A stretch of DNA of 64,000 nt from Euzebyella marina (GTDB taxonomy: Bacteria; Bacteroidota; Bacteroidia; Flavobacteriales; Flavobacteriaceae): assembly GCF_014855515.1 (NCBI RefSeq), contig NZ_JACYFK010000002.1, positions 682,001 to 746,000 on the forward strand, written 5' to 3'. Below the pieces are notes generated by a model, which ran no database searches, was not told the origin of the DNA, and was given only the letters and a program-made list of their open reading frames with translations. Below, piece after piece: positions 8,766 to 16,501 of this stretch. A program made the position numbers and the translations under genes. Positions within the stretch are counted from its first letter, which is position 1. Each line of letters opens with the position of its first letter.

Positions 8766-10070
8766 TTAATTGATTAAATCACAACCCGCAGCTACAAAAT
8801 CCATTCTTCTTTCATTAAGGCTACCGGTTCCGAAAGAAACGCCTATCGAAATTCCGAGACCCCAATAGACCGATGGTTTATCGGCCACCCCGAATTTTTT
8901 GAACCAATTGTCACCAGACAAATTCAAATTATTGTGGGCCGCAATTTTGGTATATCCATCATAAATATGAACATGGTTGACCAAGGCTTTATTCGAAAAT
9001 GTTCTGAACCTTAGAATGGCACATACAATTTTTAGCCTTTTTTGGTCCTTAATTACAGGAGTGGGCAAGGCAAAATGAAACCAATTAGTAGTATTGGGTT
9101 TCCCGTACAAATAGGTGTAAAATCCAGCTCTGGTGATTTGTTCCAACCGATCAGGAAACTCTACTTGAATACTGGTTCCATGAATCCATGGGGCACTTTC
9201 TATCGAATACCCCCCATAAATGGTTGTGATACCTGCGACGTCATCTCCATGTAGATATCTCATAGGCCCTGAATAGCTCGGAAACATTAAAGAACCGTTT
9301 ACACTTGAATGCCTTAACCCAAGAGAATGGCCAAATTCGTGTGCAGCTACCGTGACCAAGTCCACTTTTCCTGAGCCTGTGGGTATATTTATCGTCCACG
9401 ACTCGGCTTCATCAAAATGGGCATCTCCTGCCAAAGCGCCGGCATTTGGTGGCGGATAATAGGCATGGGCCAACACCCCTCCCGGCCCGTCAAAAGAAGA
9501 ACCATCGCCATGAGGTCCCGAAACAAACTTGATACGAATATCGGCACTGGCGCTATTCGCGACTCGTCTAAAACTTAATGGAGTTTCAGCCGCCCATAAA
9601 GCAAAGGCCTGTTCAATTGCCTCATGAATGGCAGCTTGTGTCAACCCATTATCGGTGGTATAATTGTCAAAACCATAGGTCAGGTTCATAGTTGACCATT
9701 TATTGCCGTGGGTTGAGAACTCACCCAGGTCAGGCATACCACAACGTCTCGTATCTAACTCTTCTAAAGTTTCTTTGTCTAACTTACCCGTAATTTTCAG
9801 GCCGTGAAACTCTTGGTATTTTTTTAATGCCTCAACGGTGGCGGCATCCATAGTGCCCGGTTCTACATAAGAAGATTTCAGGCTCTCAAGGGCCGCGTCT
9901 TCCGGTTGTGGCGGACGATTGTTTCCGGTACCAAAGGCCGCATCGGACGGATTAAAATACCCGAATAACTGTAAATGTTTCTGTAGCTCGCTGATGTCCG
10001 TTGATTTCTGTGGAACATACTCCGCTTTTTTGAGCTTCTTTGTGCTCTTTTTTTCTGCAACTTCACTCAT
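8766..10070 (-). CDS. Matrixin-family zinc metalloprotease with MMP-like cysteine switch
   Basis: A 434-residue protein built like an animal matrix metalloproteinase. Residues about 25-105 are a peptidoglycan-binding-like helical domain (ALKKYQEFHGLKITGKLDKE). Then comes RRCGMPD at 108-114, matching the MMP cysteine-switch PRCGxPD, with Cys110 able to cap the zinc in a latent form. The catalytic domain, about 120-288, has HEFGHSLGLRH at 244-254 (three zinc His, catalytic Glu245) and the Met-turn LMFPSY at 261-266. Residues about 290-434 are a beta-rich domain I cannot name, possibly lectin-like. Oddly, the N-terminus is charged and lysine-rich with no signal peptide, and no lipobox or T9SS tail is seen. 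It is co-directional with the lipoprotein gene ending 10 bases upstream. The substrate is unknown. Confidence 0.88.
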   Translation of the reverse strand: MSEVAEKKSTKKLKKAEYVPQKSTDISELQKHLQLFGYFNPSDAAFGTGNNRPPQPEDAALESLKSSYVEPGTMDAATVEALKKYQEFHGLKITGKLDKETLEELDTRRCGMPDLGEFSTHGNKWSTMNLTYGFDNYTTDNGLTQAAIHEAIEQAFALWAAETPLSFRRVANSASADIRIKFVSGPHGDGSSFDGPGGVLAHAYYPPPNAGALAGDAHFDEAESWTINIPTGSGKVDLVTVAAHEFGHSLGLRHSSVNGSLMFPSYSGPMRYLHGDDVAGITTIYGGYSIESAPWIHGTSIQVEFPDRLEQITRAGFYTYLYGKPNTTNWFHFALPTPVIKDQKRLKIVCAILRFRTFSNKALVNHVHIYDGYTKIAAHNNLNLSGDNWFKKFGVADKPSVYWGLGISIGVSFGTGSLNERRMDFVAAGCDLIN

Positions 10071-10080
10071 GATAAATGTT

Positions 10081-10464
10081 TTAGTTTTTGTTGTACAAAT
10101 GCATGCTATCTAACTCCTTAAGAAGTAAAACTTGCTCACCTCCCATACGGGGTGGTGGCAAAGTAGGATCCTCGGTAAGTAAACCGGAGAAAACGACGCG
10201 TATTCCCGGTTTTTGAAGGTCTCGGGGAATCATTTCATTTTGGGCAGGTATACAGGTAATCTGGCCGTCGATAGTTTCTTTTTGGTGGTAGGTAATGATG
10301 AATTTTTGTAAATCTTCTCGATAATCAACCATACCTTGTTGTTCATCAACTCGTATTTCTTTCATGGCTTTGGTAGCTGAGATGGGTTTGTTGGTTTCTG
10401 ATTTTCTTGTACCGCACCCCCATAGCAAACAGAGAAGAGTACAGTAAAAAAGCAGTGCTTTCAC
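10081..10464 (-). CDS. Small lipoprotein of unknown function
   Basis: A 127-residue protein with a short signal peptide and lipobox (LLCLLWGCG), so it should be lipid-anchored in the envelope. The start is GTG at 10462-10464, preceded by TAAGG; no ATG fits. The mature part has no motif I recognise. It includes the strings EQQGMVDYREDLQKF and IRVVFSGLL and a proline-rich stretch (DPTLPPPRMGG). It ends 10 bases before the metalloprotease start, so the two are probably co-transcribed and might work together, but nothing in the sequence shows how. Confidence 0.75.
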   Translation of the reverse strand: MKALLFYCTLLCLLWGCGTRKSETNKPISATKAMKEIRVDEQQGMVDYREDLQKFIITYHQKETIDGQITCIPAQNEMIPRDLQKPGIRVVFSGLLTEDPTLPPPRMGGEQVLLLKELDSMHLYNKN

Positions 10465-10762
10465 CTTAAATCGTTTTATGTTAGAATGTGTAAAATATCC
10501 CTACCTAGGAGGAACAAAAGAGGTATGGGCAGAGGTCGACAATAAGTAAGGCCTAAAAGAGTAAATCTTAAAAAAGGCTATTAAAAGTAATCTATTATTT
10601 ACAGTTAAAAATGTTAAAGCCTACATTTTGTAATAAAACATGTGTAGATTGTAAGAATTTCGTTATTTCTCACCCTAAAAAATTTAAAACCGAAAAAACC
10701 AATCGATTTAAATCGATATTTTAAATTTCGATGTAATACAAGCAAATATTAAAGCAGGTCAT
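10465..10762. other. Divergent intergenic region, 298 bp
   Basis: AT-rich DNA between the divergent lipoprotein and acetyltransferase genes. I see no open reading frame worth calling and no RNA gene. It must hold promoters for both directions, but no exact TAnnTTTG box is placed convincingly. The one notable element is the 16-bp palindrome at 10702. Confidence 0.5.
10702..10717. promoter_or_regulatory. Perfect 16-bp palindrome, possible operator
   Basis: ATCGATTTAAATCGAT reads the same on both strands and lies 45 bases before the acetyltransferase ATG. Perfect palindromes of this size often bind dimeric regulators, but AT-rich DNA produces some by chance and no regulator gene is adjacent. 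Confidence 0.3.
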
Positions 10763-11215
10763 ATGAACATACGTAAAGCTGAATTAAATGATCTTTCAGA
10801 AATAGTGGCTCTTTTAGCCAATGACCCATTGGGTAGATTACGAGAAAATTTTGAAAAGCCATTACCGAAATATTATGTCAAGGCTTTTGAGGTTATTGAA
10901 AAAGACCCCCATCAATTTTTAATGGTGCTCGAAAATGTAGATTCTTCCATATTGGGAACTTTTCAATTGAGCTTTATACAATATTTGACCTATAGAGGAG
11001 GCATAAGATGTCAAATTGAGGCCGTAAGAATTCATCAAGACCACCGTGGTAGGGGCCTTGGAAAGTACATGTTTGATTGGGTAATTGAATTTGCAAAAGA
11101 AAAAGGGGCCCACGTAGTTCAATTGACCTCGGATAAAAATCGCACCGAAGCTCTTGAATTTTACAAACAACTGGGTTTTATGGCAAGTCATGAGGGCATG
11201 AAACTGCACTTATGA
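10763..11215 (+). CDS. GNAT-family N-acetyltransferase
   Basis: A 150-residue single-domain acetyltransferase that would move an acetyl group from acetyl-CoA to an amine. The fold is complete: the N-terminal MNIRKAELNDLSEIVALL strand and helix, the central beta strands, the acetyl-CoA loop DHRGRGLGKYMF (motif A, R/QxxGxG), and a final segment ALEFYKQLGFMASHEGMKL typical of the family. The ATG at 10763 has an AAAGCAGG ribosome-binding site. The substrate is not predictable; it could be a small amine, an antibiotic or a protein. It stands alone between divergent and convergent neighbours. Confidence 0.88.
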   Translation: MNIRKAELNDLSEIVALLANDPLGRLRENFEKPLPKYYVKAFEVIEKDPHQFLMVLENVDSSILGTFQLSFIQYLTYRGGIRCQIEAVRIHQDHRGRGLGKYMFDWVIEFAKEKGAHVVQLTSDKNRTEALEFYKQLGFMASHEGMKLHL

Positions 11216-11263
11216 AAGAGCTAATTTTCATGCCCAACAATGAGTTTTGTAGGCCCCAATTTT

Positions 11264-13864
11264 CTATTTTATCATAATCTTATCACTCCAAATTCTATCA
11301 TTCGAACTGGTAAGCTTATAAAGGTACAGTCCAGGGGAAAGGCTATGTTTTTGAATTGTAATTTTATTTTGTCCTTTTTGTGAATCACCGCTCATTTGAT
11401 TCTGAACCATCTTCTTTCCCGTTAAATCATAAATTTCTAGCAGATAACTACCTGCTTTTTCCTCATAGAAATAGAGGTCTGCAGACTCTCTTACAGGATT
11501 TGGGAATAAAAGAGATTTATTGGTATCATCGAGAATAAAAGCTTTCGGTTGCTCTTTATTGTTGAAACTAACATTCTTGAGTTTTAAAGATTTGTCTTCT
11601 TCCGAACCGTTCTCGGCCAAAAGATTAAAATTAAGCACCCTAATATTCGAGAAATCGGTACTTTTTCCGTTCTTGGTGAAGTCATCAGTTGCTATAACAT
11701 GCGTCTCCGTTTGAGCAGAAAGGTCGACCTTTGCGGAGTAGGTACTACCATCGCCCTTGGTTATTTTTACCTCAAGGGTTCCTGTACCTTCCGCCTCAAA
11801 ACTTAACTTTCCGTATTCTGAAAGGTCAACCGCCGAAAACCTTGGGCTCAGTGCCCTGTAGACCCCAATGTAACTCGAAGTGCGACCGCTAAGCTCAATA
11901 TTTCTTTCCACAGAATAACCTTCTTCCATAAACGGTTGGGTCGATTCAAGCACTTGATAGGTCTTAACCGTAGTACCTTCCGCGGAAGCATCAAGACCCC
12001 AAGGAGCATCAGCCACAAAAAGATCATCTGGTGTTCCGCCTTTGGTATTACTCACTCGAAAACCAAAATCGAAGAGACTACCTGTTTGTAACGATATGGA
12101 ATCAAGATACCCATCGATAGGTGAACTGAACGACATACTTTCGGTTGAAAGCGTTTCCGTTCTTTTTAAGCCACCTTGAAGGTCTATTCCCCCCGATTTA
12201 TTATTGTTAACTAAGTTCAACAGTACCTTACCGTTAGCATATTTGGCTGATTTAACAAAAACAGGAGGCGGCGTTGATGCCTTGTAATCGCTGATGGTAG
12301 CGCTTGCTTCTAAGAGGTTCAATATTTCATCGGCCAATGCCAAAAGATCATCGACTGTATTGGCCCAAATTTGGAAATTGTAGTACGATGAATTATCGGC
12401 ATAAGCATCAATATTCCAATGCGATTCAATAACAAACTGACCTTGACCATCTATTCGGGCCGAGAACGATAAAGCGAATTCAGTAGCCCCGTCAGGTTGC
12501 TTGATAATCGACTTAATAAAGTCTTTTTCCCTTAGTTGAATATTTGAAACCGAAAGTAATTGGGCGCCTAAAAATCGGTCACAGATAAACTTGCTATGCT
12601 CATAAACCTTACTCTCGGTCTTTATGACCATCAAAGCACCAATATTATCGGAGCCTTTTAAATAATCAACGGAATAGATATCTGAAGCATTGGTCAAATC
12701 AAGTAAATCAGCTGGTGAAGATTCAATGGTGCTGGTTTCTCCTATTATATCAAGGGGAATGAGGTCTGCTAACGGAATAGCGTTTGCCGAATATTTACCA
12801 CTTTTTCCGTAAGATGCTCCCTTTTTAAGCCTTTTAGCGGTTTTTTTATCAAACTTATAATTGGTTGCCGCCCTCTTATAATTTCTTTCACTGATCAAAG
12901 CGGATAAACGGTCGTTACTTTCAAGTCCTCCATCATTGGCACCCGAAGTTAGATTGATTTCCGGACAGGTGGCTACCCCTGAGCACGCCGGGTCATCACA
13001 GTCTACAAGACCATCGCCATCATCATCAAGACCATTGATGCAATCTTCTTGTGGTACAGGTGCCGTAGGGCATCGCGCACCATCATTAAGAGAAGAAGCA
13101 GGACCAAAAGCGAAAATATTGGATTGAATGAGGCCTCCTGCCAATATATTGTGCACATTATTAACTTTATAAACAGAACCGGTTTGGTTGGCAGAAACAT
13201 AGAAGTTACCATCTACATCAAAATAGACGGCACCGAAAGTATAGTTGAGTCCGGAAAGTATGGGCACTACCCCTAAAGGAAGCACTACTCCTGTTTGTGC
13301 GTCAATTCTATAGAGAATGTTGGTGCCTTTTTCAACCGTATACAGCTTACCATCAACCGCATTAAAGGCCCAATCATGAATATTGATATTCTGACTTAGG
13401 GTGGTAGAACCAATAAACTCTAAATAGTTGTTCGATTCAGGATTCAGGTCAACGGCGTGATAAGTTGAAGAGCCTGACCTGAAATAATAAATACCGTCGA
13501 TAGAAATATCTCCCACATACTTATTATTACTATCCGGTAGTTCCGGTATTGTATAAACATCCGTTGAAAAATTCTTACCTATTCTTACGATTGATTTGCT
13601 TGGGGTCGACAAATATCCCCAAATATATCCGTCGGCCGAGTTATAGGCCGCAGCGTTTATATTGCCCGGCGTTACATTTTCAGAAACTAGATAGGCACTG
13701 CCCGAGGCTAAATCTACCGCGTAAATATCGTTATATTGAAAAAGATAGGCATTGTAATCACATTCAAATGGCTCACCTTGCGCGTTTACATAATGGCTGC
13801 ACAAAGCCGTAAGAGCCAAAAGATGGGTTAAAATGAAAGAGTTGCGAACGTAGTTTTTCATCAT
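11264..13864 (-). CDS. Large secreted protein with T9SS type A sorting domain
   Basis: An 866-residue exported protein. Residues 1-28 are a signal peptide ending in VNAQG. Residues about 30-275 form a beta-propeller-like region with repeats about meaning 'story so far' of the DUF6923 kind (AAYNSADGYIWGYL, FNAVDGKLYTVEKG). Next is a cysteine/aspartate motif, DCINGLDDDGDGLVDCDDPA, common in Bacteroidota surface proteins and likely calcium-binding. The central part (about 300-650) is unassigned. A carbohydrate-binding-like beta sandwich lies at about 670-770. The last 80 residues are the T9SS type A sorting domain (LFPNPVRESADLYF, then GLYLYKLTSSNDRIWSDKI), which directs secretion through the type IX system. 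The gene converges with the acetyltransferase gene. Catalytic activity is not evident. Confidence 0.88.
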   Translation of the reverse strand: MMKNYVRNSFILTHLLALTALCSHYVNAQGEPFECDYNAYLFQYNDIYAVDLASGSAYLVSENVTPGNINAAAYNSADGYIWGYLSTPSKSIVRIGKNFSTDVYTIPELPDSNNKYVGDISIDGIYYFRSGSSTYHAVDLNPESNNYLEFIGSTTLSQNINIHDWAFNAVDGKLYTVEKGTNILYRIDAQTGVVLPLGVVPILSGLNYTFGAVYFDVDGNFYVSANQTGSVYKVNNVHNILAGGLIQSNIFAFGPASSLNDGARCPTAPVPQEDCINGLDDDGDGLVDCDDPACSGVATCPEINLTSGANDGGLESNDRLSALISERNYKRAATNYKFDKKTAKRLKKGASYGKSGKYSANAIPLADLIPLDIIGETSTIESSPADLLDLTNASDIYSVDYLKGSDNIGALMVIKTESKVYEHSKFICDRFLGAQLLSVSNIQLREKDFIKSIIKQPDGATEFALSFSARIDGQGQFVIESHWNIDAYADNSSYYNFQIWANTVDDLLALADEILNLLEASATISDYKASTPPPVFVKSAKYANGKVLLNLVNNNKSGGIDLQGGLKRTETLSTESMSFSSPIDGYLDSISLQTGSLFDFGFRVSNTKGGTPDDLFVADAPWGLDASAEGTTVKTYQVLESTQPFMEEGYSVERNIELSGRTSSYIGVYRALSPRFSAVDLSEYGKLSFEAEGTGTLEVKITKGDGSTYSAKVDLSAQTETHVIATDDFTKNGKSTDFSNIRVLNFNLLAENGSEEDKSLKLKNVSFNNKEQPKAFILDDTNKSLLFPNPVRESADLYFYEEKAGSYLLEIYDLTGKKMVQNQMSGDSQKGQNKITIQKHSLSPGLYLYKLTSSNDRIWSDKIMIK

Positions 13865-14092
13865 GCAATTCGGATTTAATTTAAATAATGTATTTTCCTA
13901 CAAAAAATGAAATTATCACCTATAACAATAAGCATTACGATTTATTGTGAACAAAAATGAGATTACGATGAACTGCACCCCTCTTATCGATTAAATTCAA
14001 ATATTCATACTAAAACAGCACTAATTTTGTTAATCCCGTTTTAAAATACCGCTCGCTTTTCATAATTTGCAACAGGTTAATAACAGCCGACT

Positions 14093-15865
14093 ATGACAGA
14101 TATCACTCTCCTTTTTGATTTTCCTTATTATCAATTGAAGAATTTCAATCTAGATAAATCACTGGTTACCAAGGTTAACGGACAATGGGTAGCTACTTCT
14201 ACCCAAGAATATATTGATAAGGCCAACGCCATGAGCAGGGCCTTATTACGTATGGGCGTTGGGCCGAACGATAAAATAGCGGTCATAAGCATGACCAATA
14301 GAACCGAGTGGAACATAATGGATATCGGAATTTTACAGTTAGGTGCGCAGAACGTGCCTATCTATCCAACAATCTCCGAAGATGACTATGCCTATGTGCT
14401 CAACCATTCAGAGGCCAAGTACTGCTTTGTATCATGTCAGGAAGTGTATGATAAGGTCGCGGCTATCAGAGATCAGGTTCCATCACTAAAAGATGTCTAC
14501 TCTTTTGATCAACTTACCGTTTGCAAAAATTGGAGTGAAGTACTTGAATTAGGAAAAGATACCTCCAACCAAGAAGAAGTAGACCGGTTAAAAAATGATG
14601 TAAAGCCATCCGACTTGGCTACCTTAATATATACATCCGGCACAACAGGTAGACCCAAAGGTGTAATGTTGTCTCATGACAACTTGGTCAGCAATGCCAT
14701 AGAAAGCTCAAAACGCTTTCCTATAAAAGACGGACAGACCAAATCACTAAGTTTTTTACCGCTGTGCCATGTTTACGAAAGAATGCTGATTTATTTATAT
14801 CAGTTCAGGGGGGTTACTATTTACTATGCCGAATCGCTAGATAAAATCAGTGAAAACCTGAAGGAAACCGGCCCGCATGTAATGACAGCCGTCCCTCGGT
14901 TATTGGAAAAGGTCTATGATAAAATTCTGGCTAAGGGAACAGAGCTAACAGGACTTAAAAAGAAACTTTTCTTTTGGGCCATCGAAATCGGACTTCAATA
15001 CAAACCTTATGGTGAAAATGGTCGGCTATATGAGCTAAAACTCGGAATCGCCCGAAAACTGATTTTTAAAAAATGGAAGGAGGGATTAGGCGGCAACCTT
15101 ATGTTGATAGCATCGGGTAGTGCTGCATTACAACCTAGATTGGCTAGAATATTCAACGCCGCCGAATTCGGACTCATGGAAGGCTATGGGCTTACCGAAA
15201 CATCTCCTGTTATTTCGGTCAATGATATGCGAGACGGAGGATTTAAAATTGGCACCGTGGGTAAACCTATTGCCCGCACCGAGGTAAAAATAGCGGAGGA
15301 CGGTGAAATATGCATTAAAGGTCCGCAAGTTATGATGGGCTATTACAAAGACCCCGAGCGAACCGCCGAAGTAGTCATCGACAATTATTTTCATACAGGC
15401 GATATCGGAGAAATAGACCAAGAAGGGTTTCTTAAAATTACGGATCGTAAAAAAGAAATGTTCAAAACCTCTGGCGGCAAATATGTGGCCCCGCAACTTC
15501 TTGAGAACAGGTTCAAGCAATCTCGTTTTATTGAACAAATCATGGTGGTGGGCGAAGGTGAAAAAATGCCGGCTGCACTTATTCAACCCGATTTTGAATA
15601 TTTGAACGAGTGGGCAAAAGCGAACCAAATTACAATTCCTGAGAACTCAGATATTATTCTGAATGAAAAGGTATTGGATCAATTTCAAAAAGAAGTTGAT
15701 GAGGCCAACGAAAAGTTTGCCAAATGGGAAAAGGTCAAACAATTTAGGTTAACACCCGATGTGTGGAGTATTAGCGAAGGCCACCTCACCCCTACCATGA
15801 AACTCAGAAGAAAAATAATTAGAGAAAAGTATCAAGAGCTATACAATGATATTTATGGGCATTAA
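14093..15865 (+). CDS. fadD: Long-chain fatty acid-CoA ligase (AMP-forming)
   Basis: A 590-residue AMP-binding enzyme that activates fatty acids to acyl-CoA using ATP. Motifs are the P-loop YTSGTTGRPKGV (about residue 180), the adenylate motif GYGLTETSP, the HTGDIGEIDQEGFLKITDRKKE hinge region (cited for its core TGDIGEID) and a C-terminal lysine region MKLRRKIIREKY. The length and the LPLCHVYERM segment match long-chain ligases of the FadD/FadD15 group. It precedes the marR-fadN-fadA-fadE set by 142 bases. That gap contains a separate promoter, so the ligase is probably its own transcript in the same pathway. The symbol is by function; chain-length preference is not shown by the sequence. 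Confidence 0.92.
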   Translation: MTDITLLFDFPYYQLKNFNLDKSLVTKVNGQWVATSTQEYIDKANAMSRALLRMGVGPNDKIAVISMTNRTEWNIMDIGILQLGAQNVPIYPTISEDDYAYVLNHSEAKYCFVSCQEVYDKVAAIRDQVPSLKDVYSFDQLTVCKNWSEVLELGKDTSNQEEVDRLKNDVKPSDLATLIYTSGTTGRPKGVMLSHDNLVSNAIESSKRFPIKDGQTKSLSFLPLCHVYERMLIYLYQFRGVTIYYAESLDKISENLKETGPHVMTAVPRLLEKVYDKILAKGTELTGLKKKLFFWAIEIGLQYKPYGENGRLYELKLGIARKLIFKKWKEGLGGNLMLIASGSAALQPRLARIFNAAEFGLMEGYGLTETSPVISVNDMRDGGFKIGTVGKPIARTEVKIAEDGEICIKGPQVMMGYYKDPERTAEVVIDNYFHTGDIGEIDQEGFLKITDRKKEMFKTSGGKYVAPQLLENRFKQSRFIEQIMVVGEGEKMPAALIQPDFEYLNEWAKANQITIPENSDIILNEKVLDQFQKEVDEANEKFAKWEKVKQFRLTPDVWSISEGHLTPTMKLRRKIIREKYQELYNDIYGH

Positions 15866-15952
15866 GATGTCCCCCTCCCATAATTAAAATGAATTATCAT
15901 CAATAATTAAAAGCGGAAAGAAGGCCGTAACAGTTAAATATTTTTTCATCAT

Positions 15953-15974
15953 TTTATTATGCGTGCATAATAAA
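15953..15974. promoter_or_regulatory. 22-bp palindrome at the marR promoter, probable MarR operator
   Basis: The arms TTTATTATGC (15953-15962) and GCATAATAAA (15965-15974) are perfect inverted repeats separated by GT. The palindrome ends six bases before the exact -7 box TATATTTG and covers the -33 zone. A dimeric winged-helix regulator bound here would block transcription. The next gene encodes such a regulator, so autoregulation is likely. Confidence 0.7.
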
Positions 15975-15980
15975 TTTTTA

Positions 15981-15988
15981 TATATTTG
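15981..15988 (+). promoter_or_regulatory. -7 promoter box of the marR-fad operon
   Basis: TATATTTG matches TAnnTTTG exactly, 20 bases before the marR ATG, and directly follows the palindrome. Confidence 0.55.
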
Positions 15989-16007
15989 GATAACCTAAAT
16001 CCAACCG

Positions 16008-16475
16008 ATGAAAGATATTACTATTGACTACGCGCTGCGTGCGACCTGGCAAGCCGTAGCTCGAATGTATAACGAAGAGGCAAAAAAATTCGGTTCAACA
16101 ATGGCCGTTGGCTTTACCCTTTTGAGTATTGACCCAAAAACAGGAACGCCCTCTACATCATTGGGTCCGAAAATGGGAATGGAAGCCACCAGTCTCTCTC
16201 GCATTTTAAAGAGAATGGAAGAACAGGGTTTGATAGAAAGAAAACCCAACCCTAAAGATGGTCGAGGGGTTCTTATTCATCTAACCGATTTTGGGCTGGA
16301 AAAAAGAACCGACTCTAAGAATGTCGTTTTGCGATTCAACGAAGCGGTACGGTCAAAAGTTTCGCAAGATAAACTTGACGGCTTTTTTGAGGTGATGGAT
16401 TCGATTAACGAGATGATTGCTGAAAAGAACGTACAAAATACTGACAAAACAATTAACGGTCATAAACCTGAATGA
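16008..16475 (+). CDS. MarR-family transcriptional regulator of the fatty-acid operon
   Basis: A 155-residue winged-helix protein. The DNA-binding part (about residues 35-100) includes the recognition helix ATSLSRILKRMEEQGLI and the wing RKPNPKDGRGVLIHLT, which are standard MarR features. The terminal helices give the dimer. It is the first gene before fadN, fadA and fadE, with a palindromic operator candidate at its own promoter. The likely job is to repress this operon until a fatty acid or acyl-CoA ligand releases it, similar in logic to fatty-acid regulators of other bacteria. The ligand and the wider regulon are inferred, not shown. Confidence 0.9.
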   Translation: MKDITIDYALRATWQAVARMYNEEAKKFGSTMAVGFTLLSIDPKTGTPSTSLGPKMGMEATSLSRILKRMEEQGLIERKPNPKDGRGVLIHLTDFGLEKRTDSKNVVLRFNEAVRSKVSQDKLDGFFEVMDSINEMIAEKNVQNTDKTINGHKPE

Positions 16476-16501
16476 CCTCTTAACCTATAAACATTAGTAA
16501 A

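Noticed and set aside
15128-15628. 166-codon minus-strand frame inside the fatty acid-CoA ligase gene
   Set aside because: Shadow frame over the conserved adenylation motifs; His- and Phe-rich without family features.
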